DNA of 64,000 nucleotides from Aeromonas veronii (GTDB lineage Bacteria > Pseudomonadota > Gammaproteobacteria > Enterobacterales > Aeromonadaceae): contig CP101033.1 in the NCBI GenBank assembly GCA_041319085.1, forward strand, positions 3,877,501 through 3,941,500, in the 5' to 3' direction. Made by a program: the position numbers and the translations under genes. This document shows, in pieces, positions 8,487-18,576 of this stretch. The notes beneath the pieces were generated by a model. That model saw only the letters and a list, made by a program, of their open reading frames with translations. It did no database searches and was not told the DNA's origin. How positions within the stretch are numbered: the first letter of the stretch is position 1; each line of letters starts with the position of its first letter.

Positions 8487-9594
8487 GATTCGCCCTCCTC
8501 GCTCTGACGTATCCACCGGCTACCGCCATCACTGCACCGGCCAGCTCCAGCTCTACCAACCTGCCCAATACTACTTCGACAGGAAGCTGGGCCCGCTCGG
8601 CAACGGTATCCACGCTCGTGGTCTCATAATCTACGTTATCCAACAAATCGGCATAAGGCAATTCGCTAATATGCGGTTGCTCAGATGGTGTGACCGACGG
8701 ATGTGGCCGTACGACCCACTCTGGCAGCTCGTCCACTATATCGGCCGCACTCAGCACAAGTTTGGCCCCCTGCTGAATTAATCTGTTGCACCCTATCGCT
8801 TGGGCATTTTGCGGGGCGCCGGGTACCGCAAACACTTCGCGTCCCTGTTCAAGCGCATAGCGAGCGGTGATCAGCGAACCGCTCTGCTCGGTCGCCTCCA
8901 CCACCAGCGTTCCCAGCGACAGACCACTGATAATACGGTTGCGACGAGGAAAATGTTCAGCCAGCGGCCCTTTATCCGGCGCCAACTCGGATATAAGCAA
9001 CCCACCCTTTTCCAGAATCTGGCCAGCCAGCCCCTGATGGCGCTTGGGGTAGAGACTATCGAGCCCCGATCCCAGCACGGCGAGAGTAATGCCGCCAGCA
9101 GCCAACGCCTGCAGATGGCAAACACCATCGATGCCAAGCGCAAGGCCCGAGGTAATAGCCAACCCACAGGCAACCAGTTCAGCACTGAGGCGAGAGGCAT
9201 TGTCTTTGCCGGCATAGGTGGGATGGCGTGTCCCTACCATTGCCAGCTGGGGCAATGACAAGGCGGCAAGATCGCCACGGCAGTAAAGCAACAAGGGGGC
9301 CGCGGGGATCTCCCGCAGCAAAGAGGGGTAAACAGGGTGATCTTGCGTAATAAGGACGTTGCCAGGTAAAGCGGCCCAAGCCAGGCTCTGCTCAACCACC
9401 GGCGAGGGCCAGCGCAGTTGCCTTATCTGCTCTGACGACAGCCCCATACCATGCAGTTGCGTTTCATCGCTCTGGAACAGAGCTTCAATACTTCCCCCGA
9501 CTCGCGCCAACAAACGCGATGCGGTCACCGGACCAATACCGGTGACCGCATCAAGGGTTAGCCAGAGCGCCAAACGCGCGTCGGGGTAGTTCAC
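8479..9594 (-). CDS. dprA: DNA-processing protein DprA/Smf
   Basis: 371 residues. DprA binds incoming single-stranded DNA and loads RecA during natural transformation. Domains: N-terminal helix-hairpin-helix region (~1-70, GIGPVTASRLLARVGG), extended Rossmann domain (~105-300) with MVGTRHPTYAG, SGLALGIDGVCH, VLGSGLDSLYP, FPRRNRIISGLS and VVEATEQSGSLITARYALEQGREVFAVPG, then a C-terminal winged-helix-like region. It is full length and intact. With comM (54.5 kb) it suggests competence functions. Confidence 0.95.
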   Translation of the reverse strand: MNYPDARLALWLTLDAVTGIGPVTASRLLARVGGSIEALFQSDETQLHGMGLSSEQIRQLRWPSPVVEQSLAWAALPGNVLITQDHPVYPSLLREIPAAPLLLYCRGDLAALSLPQLAMVGTRHPTYAGKDNASRLSAELVACGLAITSGLALGIDGVCHLQALAAGGITLAVLGSGLDSLYPKRHQGLAGQILEKGGLLISELAPDKGPLAEHFPRRNRIISGLSLGTLVVEATEQSGSLITARYALEQGREVFAVPGAPQNAQAIGCNRLIQQGAKLVLSAADIVDELPEWVVRPHPSVTPSEQPHISELPYADLLDNVDYETTSVDTVAERAQLPVEVVLGRLVELELAGAVMAVAGGYVRARRANHV

Positions 9595-9595
9595 G

Positions 9596-10687
9596 TCAGA
9601 AGTGAGTGACCTGATAACCCGAGCTCACCATGTCGTTACTCTGCATGATGAGACCGTAACTCACCTTGTCATACACCTTGAACAACATGACACGGGCAAT
9701 CGCTTCAGAGGGCAGTGGTGCCTTCTTGTTGCTGCTGTAAAACACCCTGTTGTAGACCGATGAGAGCTCCTTGTACTGCACATCGCCATTTTTGGTCACC
9801 AAGGCAGCACCGGGCCGCCTGACATCCAGCACATCCCCGGCGACCAGTTGATCACGGCCACCCCGGTTGAGCAGCACCACATCAAACTTGCCACCGCCCC
9901 GGGTCTTGTTTGGCAAATCGATGATATAGCCCGGCGTGATAGCAGGTGCCGCCTTCGGTGTGAAGACGGCGGGCATGTTCTCCTGAGCGGGCAGCGGCAT
10001 CACCTTGTCGCCCTGCAGCACCTCCCGCTGGTTGTGAGTCAGTGTGACTTCGGTCCGATCGCCATCAAGACGTGCCACGGCCCGTACCACACCGGCAAAG
10101 ATCGCCTCCTGGCCCAGCTGTTCACCGGTTTCACGATCCTTGTAGACCACTCCGGGATGATAGATGCCATACATCTGGCCCGGCGTCAGGGAGCCCTGTA
10201 CATAGAGGGTGTCCCCCTCCAGCATGCCGATATGTTTCTGATCCGAACCCAGCAGATAAGGCAGGGTTTTCTGCTGCTGACTGTCAGCCAGAATATGGTC
10301 GGTTTGCAAGAAGGGCCCGATCTCGCTGATAGGCAGGGTCGGAATGGGGTTGGCCTTGTTCTCGTAACGGGTTTTTGGGCCGAGACGGATGACTTGCTTG
10401 CCCCCCTGCATCGCCTTGCCGAGTCGAGGTTCCCCATTGACCCAGCTCAGATGCAGCACATCACCGGGGTAGATCCAGTGAGGATTGGCAATCTGTGGAT
10501 TGATGTTCCAGAGCCGGGGCCACAGCCAAGGCTCTGCCAGATATTTGCCGGAGATATCCCACAAGGTGTCGCCTTTTTGCACCACATAACTTTCAGGATA
10601 ACCCGCTTTCAGCCTTAGCTGGTCGGCCAGAGCGGAGTGGCTCACGGTCACCAGCAGGCAGGCGAGGATGGTTTGCTTCAGATGCAT
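9596..10687 (-). CDS. LysM peptidoglycan-binding domain protein
   Basis: About 363 residues with a signal peptide (MHLKQTILACLLVTVSHSALA) and an N-terminal LysM domain (YVVQKGDTLWDISGKYLAEPWLWPR...NPHWIYPGDVLHL). The long C-terminal region contains no motif I recognise. LysM domains bind glycan strands of peptidoglycan, so a periplasmic envelope role is likely. The ATG at 10685-10687 was chosen because it starts the signal peptide. It lies 1 bp before dprA in the same direction and is divergent from def, as seen for its homologues in Vibrio and Pseudomonas. Confidence 0.88.
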   Translation of the reverse strand: MHLKQTILACLLVTVSHSALADQLRLKAGYPESYVVQKGDTLWDISGKYLAEPWLWPRLWNINPQIANPHWIYPGDVLHLSWVNGEPRLGKAMQGGKQVIRLGPKTRYENKANPIPTLPISEIGPFLQTDHILADSQQQKTLPYLLGSDQKHIGMLEGDTLYVQGSLTPGQMYGIYHPGVVYKDRETGEQLGQEAIFAGVVRAVARLDGDRTEVTLTHNQREVLQGDKVMPLPAQENMPAVFTPKAAPAITPGYIIDLPNKTRGGGKFDVVLLNRGGRDQLVAGDVLDVRRPGAALVTKNGDVQYKELSSVYNRVFYSSNKKAPLPSEAIARVMLFKVYDKVSYGLIMQSNDMVSSGYQVTHF

Positions 10688-10795
10688 AACACTCCCTGTT
10701 ACTTCTGCACGCAAAGTGTTGCTGTTTTTTGTCGGCGTAAATGACTAGAATTACGCCAATATTGACTGCATTTATACGAAACTAAAGAAAAAACT

Positions 10796-11308
10796 ATGGC
10801 CATTCTAGATGTATTGCGTTTTCCCGATGAACGTCTGCGCACCGTTGCAGCCCCTGTCGAGACCTTTACACCCGAGTTACAACATATTGTAGATGATATG
10901 TTCGAAACCATGTACGCGGAGGAAGGCATTGGCCTCGCCGCAACTCAGGTCGACATTCACCAGCGCATCATAGTGATCGATGTCTCTGAAAACCGTGAAG
11001 ATCCTCTGGTATTGATCAATCCGGAGATCATCGAGCAGTGCGGCAGCACCGGCATCGAAGAGGGTTGCCTCTCCGTGCCCGGCAGTCGTGCTCTGGTGCC
11101 GCGCGCCGAACAGGTCAAAATCCGCGCGCTGGATCGTAACGGCAAGCCGTTCGAGCTGGAAGCCGACGATCTGCTCGCCATCTGCATCCAGCATGAGATG
11201 GATCATCTGGTCGGCAAGCTGTTTGTGGATTACCTGTCCCCGCTCAAGCGCCAGCGCATTCGCCAGAAGCTGGAAAAGATGGCCCGTGAAGATCGCAAAG
11301 TCCTCTGA
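10796..11308 (+). CDS. def: peptide deformylase
   Basis: 170 residues. It removes the N-formyl group from nascent proteins. All three signature motifs are present: GIGLAATQ (motif 1), EGCLSVP with the metal-binding Cys (motif 2), and QHEMDHL with the HExxH metal-binding site (motif 3). It is the first gene of the def-fmt-rsmB-trkA-trkH series, divergent from the LysM gene across a ~108-bp promoter region. Confidence 0.98.
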   Translation: MAILDVLRFPDERLRTVAAPVETFTPELQHIVDDMFETMYAEEGIGLAATQVDIHQRIIVIDVSENREDPLVLINPEIIEQCGSTGIEEGCLSVPGSRALVPRAEQVKIRALDRNGKPFELEADDLLAICIQHEMDHLVGKLFVDYLSPLKRQRIRQKLEKMAREDRKVL

Positions 11309-11320
11309 GGATCTGCCCCA

Positions 11321-12265
11321 TTGAATAAGCTGAAACTGATTTTTGCCGGTACTCCCGACTTCGCCGCCCGTCACCTGGCGGCGTTGTTGTCTTCCGACCA
11401 CGAGGTCGTTGCCGTTTATACCCAGCCGGACAAGCCCGCCGGTCGTGGTCAGAAGCTCACTGCCAGCCCGGTCAAAGAGCTGGCCCTGAGCCACAATCTG
11501 CCGGTTTACCAGCCCGCCTCCCTGCGCAAGGAAGAGGCGCAGGCCGAACTGGCCGCCCTTGGCGCCGACCTGATGGTCGTGGTGGCCTATGGCCTGATCC
11601 TGCCCAAGGTGGTGCTCGATACCCCGCGTCTGGGTTGTATCAACGTCCACGGCTCCCTGCTGCCCCGCTGGCGCGGCGCAGCGCCGATCCAGCGCGCCAT
11701 CTGGGCAGGCGATAGCGAAACCGGCGTCACCATCATGCAGATGGATGTGGGGCTGGATACCGGCGCCATGATCCGCAAGGTGAGCTGTCCCATCGCCGCC
11801 GACGACACCTCCGCCAGCCTCTATGACAAGCTGGCCGAGCTGGGCCCGCAGGCACTGGTCGACACCATCAAAGCCATGGCCGCCGGAGAAACCGCTGCCG
11901 AGGCGCAAGATGATGCGCAGGCAAACTATGCCGAAAAGCTCTCCAAGGAAGAGGCCCGCATCGACTGGTCGATGGAGGCTGTTGCCATCGAACGCTGCAT
12001 CCGCTCATTCAACCCCTGGCCCATCAGCTGGTTTGACGTGGCTGACCAGACCATCAAGGTATGGCAAGCCGCAGTGGTGGACAGTGACCACGGCCAACCC
12101 GCCGGCACCCTGCTCAAGGCCGACAAACAGGGGATCGACATCGCTACCGGCAAAGGGGTACTGCGCCTGCTGACCCTGCAACCGCCTGGCAAGAAGGCGA
12201 TGTCCGTGACGGATCTGCTCAACTCTCGCCGCGACTGGTTTGAACCCGGCACGCAATTGAATTGA
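11321..12265 (+). CDS. fmt: methionyl-tRNA formyltransferase
   Basis: 314 residues. It formylates initiator Met-tRNA using 10-formyltetrahydrofolate. Motifs: [12 protein letters not shown], the catalytic region [24 protein letters not shown] and [12 protein letters not shown], then the C-terminal tRNA-binding OB domain. The start is TTG at 11321: GAGGA lies upstream and the family's FAGTPDF begins at residue 8, so no ATG is available. It follows def by 12 bp, so both halves of the formyl cycle are co-transcribed. Confidence 0.97.
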   Translation: MNKLKLIFAGTPDFAARHLAALLSSDHEVVAVYTQPDKPAGRGQKLTASPVKELALSHNLPVYQPASLRKEEAQAELAALGADLMVVVAYGLILPKVVLDTPRLGCINVHGSLLPRWRGAAPIQRAIWAGDSETGVTIMQMDVGLDTGAMIRKVSCPIAADDTSASLYDKLAELGPQALVDTIKAMAAGETAAEAQDDAQANYAEKLSKEEARIDWSMEAVAIERCIRSFNPWPISWFDVADQTIKVWQAAVVDSDHGQPAGTLLKADKQGIDIATGKGVLRLLTLQPPGKKAMSVTDLLNSRRDWFEPGTQLN

Positions 12266-12325
12266 ACTGGATTGAATTGACACAAGCGGGGCCCAGGCCC
12301 CGACTTGCGCATCTAAGGTAACGCT

Positions 12326-13618
12326 ATGAAAACACGTGCACAGGCCGCTCTCGTTATTCAACAGGTGCTGGATCAGGGTCAATCCCTCTCCGCTGTTCTG
12401 CCTGCTGCCCAGGAGAAGGTTGCGCCCCGCGATCGCGCTCTCCTGCAAGAACTCTGCTATGGCACCCTGCGCTGGCTGCCCCGCCTCGATGCGGCAGTCA
12501 ACGAGATGATGGACAAGCCGCTCAAGAACAAGAGCCGCATTTTCCACTATCTGATTTTGGTCGGTCTCTATCAGCTCATCTACACCCGCATTCCGGCTCA
12601 CGCCGCGGTGGCCGAGACCGTCAACGCCGTCAAACTGCTCAAGGGCACCTCCCTGCGTGGCCTCATCAACGGCGTGCTGCGCAACTTCCAGCGCAGCGCC
12701 GAAGTGATTCTGCTGCGTATCGACCGCGTTCCCAGCATTCGCCTCGGTCATCCGGAGTGGCTCACCAAGCGCCTGCGTCAGGCCTATCCGGATGAGTGGG
12801 AATTCATCATGGAGGCGAACAACCAGCGTCCCCCCATGTGGATCCGCAACAACAGCCAGCGCCAGAGCCGCGATGCCATGCTGGCTCGCATGGCCGACGT
12901 TGGCATCAATGCCGTGGCCGGTGAAGAGGGCGAGGATTGCATCCTGCTGGAGCGTCCTTGCGATGTAACCAAGCTGCCCGGCTTCGAGGTCGGTGACTGC
13001 TCGGTACAGGATGGTGCAGCACAACAGGCTGCGGCGCTGCTCGACCCACAACCGGGTGAATGGGTGCTGGATGCCTGCGCGGCCCCCGGCGGCAAGACCG
13101 CCCACCTGCTGGAACGTCAGCCCAAGCTGGCTGGCGTGGTCGCCGTCGATGCTGACGAAAACCGCCTCAAGCGGGTGCAGGAGAACCTGGACCGCATCGG
13201 CCTGATCGCCAAGGTGATCCACGGCGATGCGGCGGCACCGGAACAGTGGTGGCCGGAGGGTCAGTTCGATCGCATCCTGCTGGATGCCCCCTGCTCCGCC
13301 ACCGGCGTGATCCGCCGCCATCCCGACATCAAGTGGCTGCGCCGTGATCAGGACATTCGCGAGCTGGCCGAGCTGCAGCGTCGCATTCTCAATGCCCTCT
13401 GGGGCAAGCTGAAAAGCGGCGGCACCCTGCTCTACGCCACCTGCTCCGTATTGCCGGAAGAGAACCGCGAGCAGATCCGCGCCTTCCTTGCGGCGACCAA
13501 AGATGCCAAATTGGTGCCATTGCACGAACAGGACACCCCGGACTGCCCGGGTCGCCAGTTCCTGCCGGGTGAAGCCGAGATGGATGGCTTCTACTACGCC
13601 AAACTGGTCAAGCTGTGA
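12326..13618 (+). CDS. rsmB: 16S rRNA m5C967 methyltransferase
   Basis: 430 residues. It methylates C967 of 16S rRNA using S-adenosylmethionine. An N-terminal NusB-like RNA-binding domain (~1-140, ...[21 protein letters not shown]) is followed by a Rossmann methyltransferase domain with [17 protein letters not shown] (SAM), [18 protein letters not shown] (motif IV with its Cys) and [11 protein letters not shown] (motif VI with the catalytic Cys). Full length. It lies in the conserved def-fmt-rsmB-trkA order with a 60-bp gap to fmt. Confidence 0.97.
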   Translation: MKTRAQAALVIQQVLDQGQSLSAVLPAAQEKVAPRDRALLQELCYGTLRWLPRLDAAVNEMMDKPLKNKSRIFHYLILVGLYQLIYTRIPAHAAVAETVNAVKLLKGTSLRGLINGVLRNFQRSAEVILLRIDRVPSIRLGHPEWLTKRLRQAYPDEWEFIMEANNQRPPMWIRNNSQRQSRDAMLARMADVGINAVAGEEGEDCILLERPCDVTKLPGFEVGDCSVQDGAAQQAAALLDPQPGEWVLDACAAPGGKTAHLLERQPKLAGVVAVDADENRLKRVQENLDRIGLIAKVIHGDAAAPEQWWPEGQFDRILLDAPCSATGVIRRHPDIKWLRRDQDIRELAELQRRILNALWGKLKSGGTLLYATCSVLPEENREQIRAFLAATKDAKLVPLHEQDTPDCPGRQFLPGEAEMDGFYYAKLVKL

Positions 13619-13697
13619 GTCTGGCCAGCTTCTCCCGGGGTAGCCGCCATGCTGGCGGCACGCCCCTTTACTGCATCAACGTGAGTAGACGTTCCCT

Positions 13698-15074
13698 ATG
13701 AAGATCATCATTTTGGGAGCCGGCCAGGTCGGCGGCACCCTGGCCGAGAACCTGGCCGGGGAGAACAACGACATCACCATCGTCGATACCGACAGCGAAC
13801 GGCTGCGCGAGCTGCAGGACAAGTTTGACCTGCGGGTGGTCAATGGTCACGGCGCCCACCCCAGGGTGCTGCGCGAAGCGGGGGCCCAGGATGCCGACAT
13901 GCTGGTCGCCGTCACCAACAGTGACGAGACCAACATGATCGCCTGTCAGGTCGCCTACTCCCTGTTCAACACCCCGAACAAGGTGGCGCGGATCCGCTCG
14001 CCCGCCTATCTGACCGAGCGGGATCGCCTGTTCCTGCCGGAATCGGTGCCGGTGGATCACCTGATCGCGCCGGAGCAGCTGGTGACCGACTATGTGCGTC
14101 GTTTGATCGAATATCCGGGCGCCCTGCAGGTAGTTGATTTTGCAGGTGGTCGTGTCGGTCTGGTCGCGGTCAAGGCCTACTACGGTGGCCCGCTGGTAGG
14201 CAATGCCCTCTCCACTCTGCGCGAGCACATGCCCAACATCGAAACCCGGGTTGCGGCCATCTTCCGTCAGGGCCGTCCGATCCGTCCGCAAGGCACCACC
14301 ATCATCGAAGCGGATGACGAGGTCTTCTTCGTCGCCGCCGCGGGTCATATTCGCGCCGTGATGTCTGAGCTGCAGCGCCTCGAGAGCCCCTATCGCCGCA
14401 TCATGATCGTCGGTGGCGGCAACATCGGCGCCGGCCTCGCCCGCCAGCTGGAGAAGCGCTACAGCGTCAAGCTTATCGAGCGCAACCAGAAGCGGGCGGA
14501 GCAGCTCTCCGAACTGCTGGAGAACACCATCGTCTTCTGCGGCGATGCGGCGGATCAGGAGTTGCTGGCCGAGGAGCACATCGATCAGATCGACGTCTTC
14601 ATCGCCGTGACCAACGAGGACGAGGCCAACATCATGTCGGCGCTGCTCGCCAAGAAGATGGGCGCCAAGAAGACCATGGTGCTGATCCAGCGCGGCGCCT
14701 ACGTGGATCTGGTGCAGGGTGGTTCTATCGATATCGCCATCTCGCCGCAGCAGGCCACCATCTCGGCGCTGTTGACCCACGTGCGTCGGGCCGATATCGC
14801 CAACGTCTACAGCCTGCGCCGCGGTGCGGCCGAGGCGATCGAGGCGATCGCCCACGGCGACGAGAACACCTCCAAGGTGGTCGGCAAGACGGTGGGCGAG
14901 CTCAAGCTGCCGCCGGGCACCACCATCGGCGCCGTGGTGCGCGGGGATGAGGTGCTGATCGCCCACGATCGCACCAAGATCCAGCAGGATGACCACGTGG
15001 TCATGTTCCTGGTGGACAAGAAGTACATCCCGGAAGTGGAGCGGCTGTTCCAACCAAGCCCCTTCTTCCTGTAA
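13698..15074 (+). CDS. trkA: Trk potassium uptake system peripheral protein TrkA
   Basis: 458 residues, the expected length. It is a cytoplasmic NAD(H)-binding regulatory subunit that gates the TrkH/TrkG potassium channel. The tandem RCK architecture is clear: Rossmann motif [17 protein letters not shown] at the N-terminus and a second, [19 protein letters not shown], at ~residue 233. A TrkA-C domain follows each. It is followed 96 bp later by trkH; in E. coli trkH lies elsewhere. Confidence 0.97.
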   Translation: MKIIILGAGQVGGTLAENLAGENNDITIVDTDSERLRELQDKFDLRVVNGHGAHPRVLREAGAQDADMLVAVTNSDETNMIACQVAYSLFNTPNKVARIRSPAYLTERDRLFLPESVPVDHLIAPEQLVTDYVRRLIEYPGALQVVDFAGGRVGLVAVKAYYGGPLVGNALSTLREHMPNIETRVAAIFRQGRPIRPQGTTIIEADDEVFFVAAAGHIRAVMSELQRLESPYRRIMIVGGGNIGAGLARQLEKRYSVKLIERNQKRAEQLSELLENTIVFCGDAADQELLAEEHIDQIDVFIAVTNEDEANIMSALLAKKMGAKKTMVLIQRGAYVDLVQGGSIDIAISPQQATISALLTHVRRADIANVYSLRRGAAEAIEAIAHGDENTSKVVGKTVGELKLPPGTTIGAVVRGDEVLIAHDRTKIQQDDHVVMFLVDKKYIPEVERLFQPSPFFL

Positions 15075-15170
15075 CGTCTTCATGCGCACAGGCTGTCAAA
15101 CCAGACCCGGCTCAGCTCCCCCAAGGGGAGGGGTCGGGTCTTTTGTTAATCAACGACCAGGTTATCGAAC

Positions 15171-16613
15171 ATGATCAAGCTGCGTCCCATTATCTTCACC
15201 CTCGGGCTGGTGCTCTCCAAGCTGGCGCTCTTCATGTGGCTGCCCACCTTGCTGGCACTACTGACCGGGTCAGAGGGCTTTGTCGCATTTCTCAAGTCCG
15301 TGCTGATCACCCACGGCGCCGCCCTGCTCTGCCTCCACTATGGCCGCAAGGCAGTATTTCATCTGGGGGTGCGGGAGATGTTCCTGCTCACCACCTCGGT
15401 CTGGGTGGTGGCCTGCGCCTTCGGTGCGCTGCCTTTTGTTTTCATCACCCACATCAACTTCACCGATGCCTATTTCGAGACCATGTCTGGGGTGACCACC
15501 ACGGGATCGACCGTGCTCTCCGGCCTCGACAACATGGCCCACAGCATCCTGTTGTGGCGATCCATCCTGCAGTGGCTGGGCGGGGTCGGCTTTATCGTGA
15601 TGGCGGTGGCGGTGCTGCCCTACCTCAACGTCGGCGGCATGAAGCTGTTCCAGACCGAGAGCTCGGACTGGTCAGACAAAAGCGCGCCACGAGCCAAGAC
15701 GGTGGCCAACAACATCGTCGTGGTCTATCTGGTGCTCTCCATGCTCTGTTTCATGGCCTACTGGGCCAGCGGCATGAACATGTTCGAGGCGATCAACCAC
15801 GCCATGACCACTCTCAGTACCGGCGGCTACTCCACCTCCGATCAATCCATGTCCCACTTCTCCAACTCGGCCCACTGGATTGGCACCCTGTTCATGTTCC
15901 TCGGCGGCCTGCCCTTCTTGCTCTATGTGCAAAGCCTCAACCACAGGGACAACAGCCTTTTCAAGGATGCCCAGGTGCGCGGCTTCTTCTGGCTGGTGGT
16001 GTGGGTCACCGTCATCATGACCTTCTATCTGTGGGAGAGAGACCTGTTCGGCTTCTGGGATGCCCTGCGCATCAGCTGCTTCAACATCGTCTCGGTGCTC
16101 ACCACCACCGGCTACGGCCTTGGTGACTTCGGCACCTGGGGGCCGCTCGCCAGCATCGTCTTCATCGTACTGCTGGCTCTTGGGGCCTGCTCAGGCTCCA
16201 CTGCGGGCGGCCTCAAGATCTTCCGGGTACAGGTGGCGTTTGCCCTGTTCAGAAAGCAGATGCGCCAGCTGATGCACCCTTCTGCCGTATTTCCCCAGAA
16301 GTACAACGGCCGGACGGTCAATGACGCCATCATCCGCTCGATGATCTCCTTCGTACTGGCCTACTTCGCCATCATTCTGGTGATAGCCGCACTGCTGGGC
16401 GCCATCGGGCTTGACCCCCTGACGGCCATATCCAGCTCCATCACCGCCGTGGCCAACGTCGGCCCGGGCATGGGCCCGGTGGTCGGCCCCAGCACCAACT
16501 TTGCCAGCCTGCCGGAATCGGCCAAATGGCTGCTGTCATTCGGCATGCTGCTGGGACGACTGGAGATCCTGACGGTCGCAGTGCTCTTCTTCCCCTCCTT
16601 CTGGCGCCAGTAA
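15171..16613 (+). CDS. trkH: TrkH family potassium uptake protein
   Basis: 480-residue polytopic inner-membrane protein. The four pore-loop repeats of the Trk/Ktr/HKT superfamily are recognisable from their filter motifs: TTTGSTVL (~100), STGGYSTS (~217), TTTGYGLGD (~310) and ANVGPGMG (~430). It forms the potassium channel controlled by TrkA, encoded just upstream. Its N-terminus (MIKLRPIIFTLGL) differs from E. coli TrkH, so it may belong to another TrkH/TrkI subgroup. A strong terminator follows 24 bp downstream. Confidence 0.94.
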   Translation: MIKLRPIIFTLGLVLSKLALFMWLPTLLALLTGSEGFVAFLKSVLITHGAALLCLHYGRKAVFHLGVREMFLLTTSVWVVACAFGALPFVFITHINFTDAYFETMSGVTTTGSTVLSGLDNMAHSILLWRSILQWLGGVGFIVMAVAVLPYLNVGGMKLFQTESSDWSDKSAPRAKTVANNIVVVYLVLSMLCFMAYWASGMNMFEAINHAMTTLSTGGYSTSDQSMSHFSNSAHWIGTLFMFLGGLPFLLYVQSLNHRDNSLFKDAQVRGFFWLVVWVTVIMTFYLWERDLFGFWDALRISCFNIVSVLTTTGYGLGDFGTWGPLASIVFIVLLALGACSGSTAGGLKIFRVQVAFALFRKQMRQLMHPSAVFPQKYNGRTVNDAIIRSMISFVLAYFAIILVIAALLGAIGLDPLTAISSSITAVANVGPGMGPVVGPSTNFASLPESAKWLLSFGMLLGRLEILTVAVLFFPSFWRQ

Positions 16614-16637
16614 CCCCTTACTGCATGCCAGCAAAAA

Positions 16638-16667
16638 GCCGCAGCGTTCACCCGCTGCGGCTTTTTT
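16638..16667 (+). terminator. trkA-trkH terminator
   Basis: GCCGCAGCG, short loop, CGCTGCGGC, then TTTTTT. It is preceded by an A-run, so it may act in both directions. Confidence 0.9.
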
Positions 16668-16774
16668 ATCTCACTCATCCCCACAACTTTCGTTCGCCGC
16701 TTATCAGCCCACTCATCATCCATTGCTGATGGCCTGAACGAGCTCATCAGGATGGCCAGAGCGGATCACAAGCA

Positions 16775-16782
16775 TAAAAAAA
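16775..16782. repeat. ISL3 target duplication, left copy (TAAAAAAA)
   Basis: Identical to 19625-19632 on the other side of the ISL3 element. The original single copy was the U-tract of the typA terminator. Confidence 0.9.
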
Positions 16783-17042
16783 GGTTCATCGCGTCTTTCC
16801 GGGGAAGGCGGCCTTGATTTTCAGGAAAAAGTATTCTGAGTCCCGAAATCCATAAGCCATGCGTTTGATCACCTTGATCCGATTATTCACGCCCTCCAGC
16901 AGGCTGGTGTGCATGGGAAAGATTGCGCTGGCCAAAATCCCCCGGGTGTAACGGCGAAGGTTTTTGGCAAAACGCTCTAAGGGCTCCAGGCCACTTTCCT
17001 TCGCTTGTCGCATCCAGGCCTTCCATCGTCGCCAACCTTCCC

Positions 17043-18576
17043 GTAACTGTTCACCCGCAGGGTATTGACAGGCAAATAATGATACGATCGTCTCTTGATC
17101 CACATTTGCTTCTTGTTTGATCCTGCCCATCAGGCAACCTTGTCTTCATGAACAGGAACAACACGCCTCCACCAGGATTGCCGCTCACGCTGGAGCAGGC
17201 CAATGAGCTGATTTACAAGCTACTCGACCGTATTGCCGAGCTGGAGGATCGCCTTAATCAACACAGCGGCAATTCATCCAAGCCGCCATCCAGCGATGGC
17301 GCAGCGGCCCCACGCTCTGAGCGCAAACGGCCTGCTTCTGGCAAGAAGCGGGGGCACAGCCCGGCCACAAGGGGAGCCGGCGCGAACTGCATCCCCATGA
17401 TGCCCGGCTGACGACAACGGCTCACTATCCGGCGTCGGAGTGCCTCTGTTGCGGTGGCAACGTCTTGCCTCATGCCAAACCCTACCGCGTGCATCAGGTG
17501 TTTGAACTGCCCGAGGTAAGCTACTTCGTCACTGAGCATCGGCTGTTTCGGGGCACCTGCACTCACTGCGTGACCAGTGCCCAGGCTGAGCTGCCCGAGA
17601 CGATCAGCAGCTGCCAGATGGGCACCCATTTACTCAGTTACATTGCCCTGCAAAGTGGCCAGTTCCATCAGAGCATCAGCCAGATACAGCAGCAGCTTAA
17701 ACAGCACTTCGGCCTGACCTTCAGTCGCGGTGCCATCAGCGAGGCGCAGGGCCGGGTGAGCGCCATGCTCACCCCCACGCACCAGGCCATCAAGCGGCAG
17801 GTGCAGTCGGCAAGCCATATCCATGCCGATGAGACCCGGCACCAGCGCGGTGGCGAGCGGCGCTGGATGTGGTTGGCGCTGAGCAAGATTGCGGTCTGCT
17901 TCATGACCGCCTACGGGCGTGGTCAGGATGCCGCCAAGCGGTTGCTGGGTTCTGAACTCGATGGCGTGTTGGTGACAGATCAGTACGCCGGTTACCGCTT
18001 CATCGATGCCAGTCAGCGTCAGCTGTGCTGGGCCCATGTGGCGCGCAATGTGGCCGCAATAGCCGATAGCAGTGATGACGTTAATCAGCTAATCGGAGCC
18101 CGCCTGGTCCTGCTGGCAGACAGCGTGTTCAGGGCCAGGCACCGATGGGAAAACGGTCTGCTGAGCAAAGAGCGTTATCTGCGAAGGCTCAGGCGATACA
18201 GGCAAAACTGGCGCAAGCGGTTGGAATTGGGAGCGTTATGGTGCACCAAGCGTTACCGTGGGCGCTGTGAACTCTTGCTCCGGGATGACGAGATGCTGTG
18301 GCGGTTCATGAACGATGATGAGCTCGCCTTGACTAACAACGAGGCGGAGCGAGCCCTGCGCGGTTATGTGCTGTGGCGTAAGGGAAGCTTTGGCGTTTGG
18401 TCTCATCGAGGGGAACAATTTCGCCAGCGCATCCTGTCATTGGTGGAGACCGCCAAAAAACTGGGTCGTTGTCCTCAGGAGTGGTTGCGAGCAGTTGTTC
18501 GTGCTTGCATCGAGAAAACAGATTACCCCATTCCTGTCGAATTGTGTGTGTCAAGCCCCTGTCGGTGAACGCTTAC
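17043..18576 (+). mobile_element. IS66-family insertion sequence, copy 1 (in ISL3)
   Basis: 1534 bp. The ends GTAACTGTTCACC and (inverted) GTAAGCGTTCACC start with the GTAA typical of IS66. The 8-bp target duplication ACCTTCCC (17035-17042 and 18577-18584) is perfect. Removing element plus one duplicate exactly rejoins the ISL3 transposase reading. It has the single-gene (tnpC only) IS66 layout. The element appears essentially identical to copy 2 at 42420-43953. Confidence 0.96.
17148..18568 (+). pseudogene. tnpC: IS66-family transposase TnpC with a frameshift
   Basis: The N-terminal part (17148-17411) has the IS66 leucine-rich/coiled-coil start and the NQHSGNSSKPPSSDG motif. The rest is read in another frame and carries the DDE core: HADETRHQRGG, VTDQYAGYRFI and NNEAERALRGYV. 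The shift falls at a run of five G at 17350-17354; one more G, or a -1 slip, gives KKRGAQPGHKGS, the usual IS66 zinc-ribbon entry. The same five-G run occurs in copy 2, so this is either an inherited lesion or a programmed frameshift. Total reading ~470 residues. Confidence 0.85.

Noticed and set aside
11926..13525. Long minus-strand open frames opposite fmt and rsmB, and similar ones opposite trkA, glnG, rmuC and ilvG
   Set aside because: They are antisense shadows of high-GC genes with clear conserved motifs; none shows family features or its own ribosome binding site.
15143..16126. 327-codon open frame overlapping trkH on the same strand
   Set aside because: Composition is typical of an out-of-frame translation (His/Arg/Gly-rich); TrkH filter motifs lie in the other frame.
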